A stretch of 20,480 nt of DNA from M3007 sp040397785 (GTDB lineage Bacteria > Bacteroidota > Bacteroidia > Chitinophagales > Saprospiraceae). The stretch lies in NCBI GenBank assembly GCA_040397785.1, contig JBBAVI010000100.1, positions 1-20,480 on the forward strand, given 5' to 3'. A program made the translations under genes and the position numbers. A model generated the notes under the pieces. It did no database searches and was not told the DNA's origin. It was given only the letters and a program-made list of their open reading frames with translations. This document shows, one piece after another, positions 15,855 to 20,480 of the stretch (position 1 is the stretch's first letter; each line of letters opens with the position of its first letter).

Positions 15855-16134
15855 AATAGGGTTTTATAAAAAAATGATTCCAAAAACGTTGCGAAAAGTC
15901 TGCTTTGCCAGATGAATGCGTGTTTTACTTTGCGCGGTGGCGGAATTAACCACAAAATTAGATTTTTTCCAGCAAATCAAGCCAATCCTGTTATTTATGC
16001 CGCCTTTTTTAATCCGCGCTTAAAACTATACGATATTTACCAACAATTAGATCCATAATCCAGGCAACATTCTTAAAAAGAAATTTTTAATTTTGCCTTA
16101 AACTTCCATTTCCGTATCGCTGAAATATTAAAAC

Positions 16135-16701
16135 ATGGCTAAAATAGAAGATGCCCTGAAAGCAGCCATTGTCCGAATGCCGGTAAAAGAAAAAGACAAA
16201 CTGTTGCTTCGGCTGGTTGCAAAAGACGAAAAACTCATCAATCGACTCATTTTTGAACTCCTGGAGGACGGTACCACCCTGGATGAGCGGGCTACCGCTT
16301 TGCGTAAAAAGATCTTGAGAGAATTGCCGCCAGCCGAATTCAAGTACCTTACGCCTGGCTTGTTGATGATGGAGTTGCGGTATTTGAGCGGTCGCATTAC
16401 AGAACATGTTGGCGCCACCAAAGATAAAGTGGGTGATGTTTCGCTGACCATCCTGCTTTTTGTAGAGGCTTTCCGGCGGCATTTACCGATGCTGAACACG
16501 CATCCGCCAAAACGCAGCGAAAAGTTAGCCTTTTATATGTTGCGCCGGATGGCTACGATTTTGAAAAAGGTCGAAAAATTGGACGAAGACTATCACCTGG
16601 AGTTTCGCAACGACCTGAATGATCTCCTGGCTTTCCTCTGGAGTTTTAAACCAACCGCCGATTATGCCTCGAAATTCGAGATACCTACAAAGTTCACATA
16701 A
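16135..16701 (+). CDS. Conserved helical protein of unknown function, 188 aa
   Basis: The product is soluble, lysine- and leucine-rich, and almost entirely alpha-helical by inspection. It starts with ATG at 16135 (MAKIEDALKAAIVRMPVKEK). There is no signal peptide or membrane segment, so it is cytoplasmic. Recognisable stretches are KDKLLLRLVAKDEKLINRLI, a middle helix KYLTPGLLMMELRYLSGRI and a C-terminal DYHLEFRNDLNDLLAFLWSF. No catalytic motif stands out and I do not recognise a family. It ends 69 bp before the FAD oxidase gene on the same strand and could be transcribed with it. A link to phosphonate metabolism is possible only by position. The coding composition matches its neighbours, so it looks like a resident gene. 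Confidence 0.7.
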   Translation: MAKIEDALKAAIVRMPVKEKDKLLLRLVAKDEKLINRLIFELLEDGTTLDERATALRKKILRELPPAEFKYLTPGLLMMELRYLSGRITEHVGATKDKVGDVSLTILLFVEAFRRHLPMLNTHPPKRSEKLAFYMLRRMATILKKVEKLDEDYHLEFRNDLNDLLAFLWSFKPTADYASKFEIPTKFT

Positions 16702-16770
16702 AATTCACCTGTTTATACCTGCATTCTTGCGCATAAGCTGCCACCTTCGCGGTCTGAAAAATTTCCTATC

Positions 16771-17919
16771 ATGAAACATTACGACCTTATTATTGTAGGC
16801 GGCGGGGTGTTGGGCACCTTCCATGCCATGCATGCACTCGAACTGGGCTTGCGCGTTGCTGTATTAGAACGCAGCAAAACGCCCCGCGGTTCTTCGGTAC
16901 AAAATTTCGGACAGGTTGTCCCTTCCGGCATGGACGCTACATGGCAACAATACGGCCGTAAAAGTCTGGAGATTTATAAAGGGATGCAGGCGCAATTTGA
17001 TATCTCCGCCCGTCAAAACGGCTCCGTTTATATCGCATCAAATGTGGAAGAAATGACCCTGCTGGAAGAACTGGCAACCATCAACCGCGCCAATGATTAT
17101 CCCTCGGAATTGTTGAGCGCTGAACAAACGCTGGCCCGTTACGAGGGATTGCGTGCTGATTACTGCGTTGGTGCCTTGTTTTTCCCGGAAGAAATCACCC
17201 TGGAACCGCGTATTGCCCTGGCCCGCATTCAACAATACCTGGTAGAACAACGCGGTTTGGACTTATTTACCCAAACCTTGGCCATCGGTATCGAAAGCAA
17301 CAGCGCAGGCTGCCAGGTACATACCAGCGATCAGCGCCGCTTCGAAGCAGACCAGGTTTTGGTGTGCAGCGGTTATGAATTTCAAACGCTTTATCCTGAA
17401 ATATACGCCCAAAGCGACTTGCAAGCGGTGAAACTGCAAATGATTTTGCTCGAACAGCAGCCAACGCAGGTGATACCCGGTTCTATTTTGACCGGTTTGA
17501 GTATTCGGCGCTATGAGAGTTTCCGCGAATGTCCATCGTATGCCGCCATTAAAGCGCGGGAGGACGCCGATAGTTTAGACCGCAAATGGGGCATTCACAT
17601 CCTGTTTAAACAAACGGCGGACGGTTCCATTATCCTGGGAGATTCGCATGAATACGCCGACGCCGCTGTTTCGGAGGAGTTGCGCATCGAATTGAAGGAG
17701 GAGATCAATCAGTATATGATCGAATCGGGCAAGCGGATTTTTGATTTACAAAACTGGAACGTGCGTGAAACCTGGGCAGGTGTGTATGCCCAGTGTAAGA
17801 CGAGCGATATTTTCCGCCATACCATCGACGGCCGCATCCATTTGCTTACCGGTATCGGGGGCAAGGGCATGACGGGCAGCGCAGGATTTGCATCAGAAAA
17901 CATTCAAAACTATCTATGA
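16771..17919 (+). CDS. TIGR03364-type FAD-dependent oxidoreductase (probable aminophosphonate oxidase)
   Basis: This is a DAO-fold flavoenzyme of 382 residues. The FAD dinucleotide-binding motif is IIVGGGVLG (7-15), with Glu33 (VAVLERSK) as the ribose-binding acid. It is followed by PRGSSVQNFGQVVPSGM (38-54), the region that lies over the flavin. The C-terminal FAD motif is LTGIGGKGMTGSAG (359-372). TIGR03364 members typically sit next to a PhnX-like hydrolase, and some recurrent FAD enzymes of bacterial phosphonate clusters were shown to oxidise N-methyl-2-aminoethylphosphonate and in part 2-aminoethylphosphonate to phosphonoacetaldehyde. The stop codon TGA overlaps the ATG of the downstream gene (ATGA), so the two are translationally coupled. 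It is cytoplasmic. No phosphonate transporter or phnW transaminase is seen in the window. Glycine or other amine oxidase activity is an alternative. Confidence 0.8.
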   Translation: MKHYDLIIVGGGVLGTFHAMHALELGLRVAVLERSKTPRGSSVQNFGQVVPSGMDATWQQYGRKSLEIYKGMQAQFDISARQNGSVYIASNVEEMTLLEELATINRANDYPSELLSAEQTLARYEGLRADYCVGALFFPEEITLEPRIALARIQQYLVEQRGLDLFTQTLAIGIESNSAGCQVHTSDQRRFEADQVLVCSGYEFQTLYPEIYAQSDLQAVKLQMILLEQQPTQVIPGSILTGLSIRRYESFRECPSYAAIKAREDADSLDRKWGIHILFKQTADGSIILGDSHEYADAAVSEELRIELKEEINQYMIESGKRIFDLQNWNVRETWAGVYAQCKTSDIFRHTIDGRIHLLTGIGGKGMTGSAGFASENIQNYL

Positions 17920-18587
17920 TTCAATTAGTTGTATTCGATATGGCCGGCACTACAGTCGACGAACAAAATGTAGTGTACAAAACAGTTCACCAGGCCTTGT
18001 TGCGCGGTGGATTTGACGTAAGTCTGGATACCGTGTTGTGGCATGGTGCTGGAAAAGAGAAATTTCAGGCCATCAAAGATGTGCTTGCCTACTTGCAAAA
18101 CGGTGTGGTAGACGAAAAGGTCGCCAAGGCGATCCACAAAGATTTTGAGCAATTGCTGGATGCTGCGTATGCGGTGTTACAGCCTATTCCAATGCCGGGC
18201 GCAGAACAGGTTTTTGCCGAATTGCGCGCTCGAGGTATTAAAGTGGTGCTCAATACAGGGTATAAACGCACGGTAGCCGAATTTTTGCTGCACCGCCTGA
18301 AATGGAAGGTCGGCACAACGGTTGATATGCTATACACGGCGGATGATATTGCGATGGGTCGTCCGCACCCGGATATGATTCAGGCCGCGATGGCTGCTTT
18401 GGGTGTTACCGATGCCAAAAATGTGGCTAAAATCGGTGATTCCATGATTGATATTGAAGAAGGGAAAAATGCGGGCTGCGGTATTGCGGCGGGGATTACG
18501 ACAGGTGCTCAGAGCGAGGAACAATTGCGGTTGGCGGAGCCTACGCATATTTTGCATGGATTGGGGGAGGTTTTGGAGTTGGTGTAG
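17916..18587 (+). CDS. PhnX-like (phosphonatase-like) HAD hydrolase, TIGR03351 type
   Basis: This 223-residue HAD hydrolase carries the phosphonatase version of motif I, VFDMAGTTVD (6-15): nucleophile Asp8 is followed by Ala10 instead of the usual second Asp. Motif II is LNTGYKR (112-118). Instead of the usual motif III lysine there is Arg149 in MGRPHPDM (147-154), as in PhnX. Motif IV is IGDSMIDIEEGKNAG (173-187). In my hand alignment, Lys47 in HGAGKEKF (43-50) falls on the cap lysine that forms the Schiff base in Bacillus PhnX. The expected reaction is hydrolysis of phosphonoacetaldehyde to acetaldehyde and phosphate in the cytoplasm. Its start overlaps the oxidase stop by 4 bp. A phosphoglycolate-phosphatase-like role is less likely given the DxAGT motif. 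Confidence 0.82.
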   Translation: MIQLVVFDMAGTTVDEQNVVYKTVHQALLRGGFDVSLDTVLWHGAGKEKFQAIKDVLAYLQNGVVDEKVAKAIHKDFEQLLDAAYAVLQPIPMPGAEQVFAELRARGIKVVLNTGYKRTVAEFLLHRLKWKVGTTVDMLYTADDIAMGRPHPDMIQAAMAALGVTDAKNVAKIGDSMIDIEEGKNAGCGIAAGITTGAQSEEQLRLAEPTHILHGLGEVLELV

Positions 18588-18588
18588 A

Positions 18589-18700
18589 GGGGGGGAGAGC
18601 ACGTAGAGGGGGGTTCCACGGAGTAGCTCGGAGGTATGGAGTTTCGCGGAGAAAAGGGGTTCCACGGAGTAGCTTGGAGGTACGGAGTTTCACAGAGGTA
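18589..18700 (+). repeat. Tandem CGGAG-rich repeat, copies A and B
   Basis: Two direct copies of about 42 bp begin at 18611 and 18656. Each contains GGTTCCACGGAGTAGCT followed by CGGAG or TGGAG units spaced about 10-11 bp apart. The first copy is preceded by a G-rich GTAGAGG stretch. It starts right after the PhnX-like gene stop. The same sequence appears inverted at 18741-18805 and directly at 20409-20465. Confidence 0.8.
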
Positions 18701-18740
18701 ACATCCTAAGGGAATTGTGCATTGTATTATTTACTATAAA

Positions 18741-18805
18741 TCATTTCTCCGTGTAACTCCGTTCCTCCGAGCTCCTCCGTGGAACCCTGCTCTACGCCCT
18801 CCCCC
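18741..18805 (-). repeat. CGGAG-rich repeat, copy C, inverted
   Basis: This is the reverse complement of the 18589-18652 copy, keeping the order G-rich run, GTAGAG, GGTTCCACGGAGGAGCTCGG, ACGGAG, ACGGAG. With copy A it could form a long imperfect hairpin between the convergent genes, which may serve as a terminator. It ends exactly next to the stop codon of the T9SS gene at 18806. Confidence 0.8.
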
Positions 18806-20338
18806 CTACAACACCAGGACCTTCCCGCGCAAAAACACCGCACCCGCTTTACCATCCACGCTCCAAAAATAAGCACCTGCCGGCAAACCTGATAAAGAAA
18901 TTTCAATACCTGCCTGCGCTGTATCCAGCAATGCCGAACGGACCAAACGCCCATGCAGGTCGAAAAGATGCCAGGTAGCGCCTTGCTCAAATGCCTGATT
19001 GACCACCAGTTTCACATAAGTAGTGGCAGGATTGGGGAACACCGACACCGCAGGCAATGGACTCACCGGGCCACCGCCAGTGCCGACGGTGCTGGTGCAA
19101 GGCAGGCCCGGGTTTTCGGGCGGACCCAGGCGAAAATTGGGAAAGGAGGGCATGGAAGCACCACATCTAGTCGGGAAAGCCTGTCCATGTTGCTCCACAT
19201 TACAATTAAGGCCGGGCGCATCTGGATTATGAATTACGTGATAGAAATGGGTATCACCTCCAGCTAGGCCGTAAATTTTGCAGTCAGGCCCAAGTTGCAG
19301 CTGGGAAAAAAGCGTTGCTAAAAGATCTTTAAACCCATCCCATTCTGCTACCAAGGTCTGCGATGCACTAATGTCGTCTGCTAAAAGATCCAATTGATAT
19401 AGATTTCTCCTTGCCCCTAAGTATAAAAATCTTCCGTTTGGGGATACTGCACATCCAATTTCGCCAACAAGTGGTTGTATGCCATAGTCATAATGAATGG
19501 TATCGAATTTTGTAAAATACCCAAGTTCCCGATCAAAACTGTACACCATGATGGGATTGAAAGGGTTTGTTCGGTATAATGTTTTACCATCCGGCGCGAA
19601 AACCATTTGTCCATATCCTTCTCCAGTAATACTTGGCTTAATACCAATTGCCTGGGTAAAGGTATCGACAATACCCTCCTTTGTAAGTTTTAGAATATAA
19701 AAAACATTATTCGTTCTTCGGGTTGTTACAACCCACCAGTCTTTTCCATTTGCATTTTTAACAGCGACTAGTTCACCTCCGAAGAGTGTATCATTTATTA
19801 ATTCCACATTTTTATTTACAACCTTTCCTAAACCATTGTTGAAGCGCAGGTCAACAGTACTTAGTAGCAGTTTATCTGAATATACGTCTTGAACTGGCAT
19901 GGTTACTTGCTTTACCGGTTTGTGAAACAGGCAATAAATACTATCCGATTCTGGAAGCGGTAAAAAAACGGCACTTTGGTAGCCAGAAGCATATCCTCGA
20001 TTATTTTGAATACAACTCAAATTATGCAAATAACCGGGATTAATGTTATTGCCATTATCAATCAATTGATCATCTGCGCCGTTTATAGCACATCCATTCG
20101 TATAAGCAATTAATTTACCAGATGTATCACATATACTTGCATTGCAAACGTACATGTTAAGATTTCTATAATTGTAATAGGCATTTACCGGGTTTTGATT
20201 GAAATCAATGGTAATTCCTCCGAAGTTTTGGTTATTTAAATTGTTATTACTTCCAGCTACCCAGATGTAGTCTTGCTTTTGTGCCAATAACAAACAGGGG
20301 GCAATACAGACTAGTAGTATTCGAAGTAGTTTTTTCAT
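18806..20338 (-). CDS. Secreted T9SS-sorted protein with propeller-like body, 510 aa
   Basis: A signal peptide (1-19, MKKLLRILLVCIAPCLLLA) sends the protein across the inner membrane. The last 80 residues (431-510) are a T9SS type A sorting domain: VSVFPNPATTYVKL, WHLFDLHGRLVRSALLDT, and EISLSGLPAGAYFWSVDG. The product is therefore secreted or attached to the surface by the type IX machinery. The body has repeated beta-strand blades ending in D-G-K/N-G-R-x-L-Y motifs, such as VFAPDGKTLYRTN and AVSPNGRFLYLGA, as in beta-propeller proteins, plus cysteine pairs (VCNASICD, GCAI). No catalytic residue set is recognised. The 5' two thirds is clearly more A+T-rich than the 3' third. The gene is bracketed by CGGAG-rich repeats in opposite orientation. 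Confidence 0.85.
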   Translation of the reverse strand: MKKLLRILLVCIAPCLLLAQKQDYIWVAGSNNNLNNQNFGGITIDFNQNPVNAYYNYRNLNMYVCNASICDTSGKLIAYTNGCAINGADDQLIDNGNNINPGYLHNLSCIQNNRGYASGYQSAVFLPLPESDSIYCLFHKPVKQVTMPVQDVYSDKLLLSTVDLRFNNGLGKVVNKNVELINDTLFGGELVAVKNANGKDWWVVTTRRTNNVFYILKLTKEGIVDTFTQAIGIKPSITGEGYGQMVFAPDGKTLYRTNPFNPIMVYSFDRELGYFTKFDTIHYDYGIQPLVGEIGCAVSPNGRFLYLGARRNLYQLDLLADDISASQTLVAEWDGFKDLLATLFSQLQLGPDCKIYGLAGGDTHFYHVIHNPDAPGLNCNVEQHGQAFPTRCGASMPSFPNFRLGPPENPGLPCTSTVGTGGGPVSPLPAVSVFPNPATTYVKLVVNQAFEQGATWHLFDLHGRLVRSALLDTAQAGIEISLSGLPAGAYFWSVDGKAGAVFLRGKVLVL

Positions 20339-20408
20339 TGGAAAACAAATTTGGCTGCTTTGAAATGTTATACTTGGGTTTGGCTTAGGTAAAATTTTAG
20401 CGATGTGC

Positions 20409-20465
20409 GGGGGCGCGTAGAGTGTAGTTCCACGGAGGAGCTCGGAGGTACGGAGGTGCTGTGTG
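20409..20465 (+). repeat. CGGAG-rich repeat, copy D
   Basis: This stretch has the G-rich run, GCGTAGAG, then GTTCCACGGAGGAGCTCGG, AGGTACGGAGG. Its core is the same as copies A-C. It lies about 70 bp upstream of the T9SS gene start, in inverted orientation to copy C. It begins to diverge after 20456, near the window edge. Confidence 0.75.
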
Positions 20466-20480
20466 CAAAACCAAATTATT

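Noticed and set aside
15855..16134. Possible small gene or RNA between the cupin gene and the helical protein gene
   Set aside because: The 280 bp are A+T-rich with no frame of note, no stable hairpin and no convincing TAnnTTTG promoter. I see only upstream regions of two divergent genes.
18589..18700. CRISPR-like or minisatellite array next to the T9SS gene
   Set aside because: Only two direct copies exist, next to an inverted one, and they are spaced by a few bases. They fit a dispersed intergenic repeat better.

Overview
The window reads as chromosome of a Bacteroidota member, most likely of the Saprospiria (Saprospiraceae / Haliscomenobacter type), at roughly 45-50% G+C. The lineage call rests on several things: a TonB-dependent receptor paired with a DUF4249 lipoprotein, a secreted protein ending in a type IX secretion (T9SS) sorting domain, TACCTTTG-type -7 promoter elements just in front of genes, few Shine-Dalgarno sites, and lipoproteins with Bacteroidota-style signal peptides. 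Genus is inference. I saw no rRNA, tRNA, CRISPR array, transposase or phage gene.

Layout. 1-1222 (-): N-terminal part of a secreted tetratricopeptide-repeat protein running off the left edge. 1451-3295 (+): a polytopic GT-C-like glycosyltransferase. 3423-5910 (+): a closely spaced run of marC, rpiB, a lipoprotein and rimM. 5920-6834 (-): a SAM methyltransferase. 7088-7294 (+): a 68-residue TonB-like membrane peptide. 7295-8006: a non-coding island with two copies of one 14-bp-stem hairpin at its edges, four REP-like mini-hairpins and a 107-bp near-perfect inverted repeat. 8007-11195 (-): DUF4249 lipoprotein and TonB-dependent receptor, an outer-membrane uptake pair. 11467-12288 (+): prmA. 12279-14527 (-): MATE transporter and an O-methyltransferase-like gene. 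14679-15224 (+): small outer-membrane protein. 15258-15854 (-): cupin protein with an anti-sigma-like N-terminus. 16135-16701 (+): helical protein of unknown function. 16771-18587 (+): two-gene cassette of a TIGR03364-type FAD oxidase and a PhnX-like HAD hydrolase. 18806-20338 (-): T9SS cargo protein, bracketed by CGGAG-rich dispersed repeats.

How the genes work together. The clearest pathway is the oxidase/PhnX-like pair, which overlaps by 4 bp. It probably converts 2-aminoethylphosphonate or its N-methyl form to phosphonoacetaldehyde and then cleaves the C-P bond, giving phosphate. The TonB receptor and DUF4249 protein form a nutrient-uptake unit of unknown substrate. rimM and prmA are ribosome-maturation genes, both standing outside any ribosomal operon in this window. 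The strongest leads for novelty are the repeat island at 7344-7975, the repeat-bracketed T9SS gene, and the phosphonate cassette with its uncharacterised neighbour.
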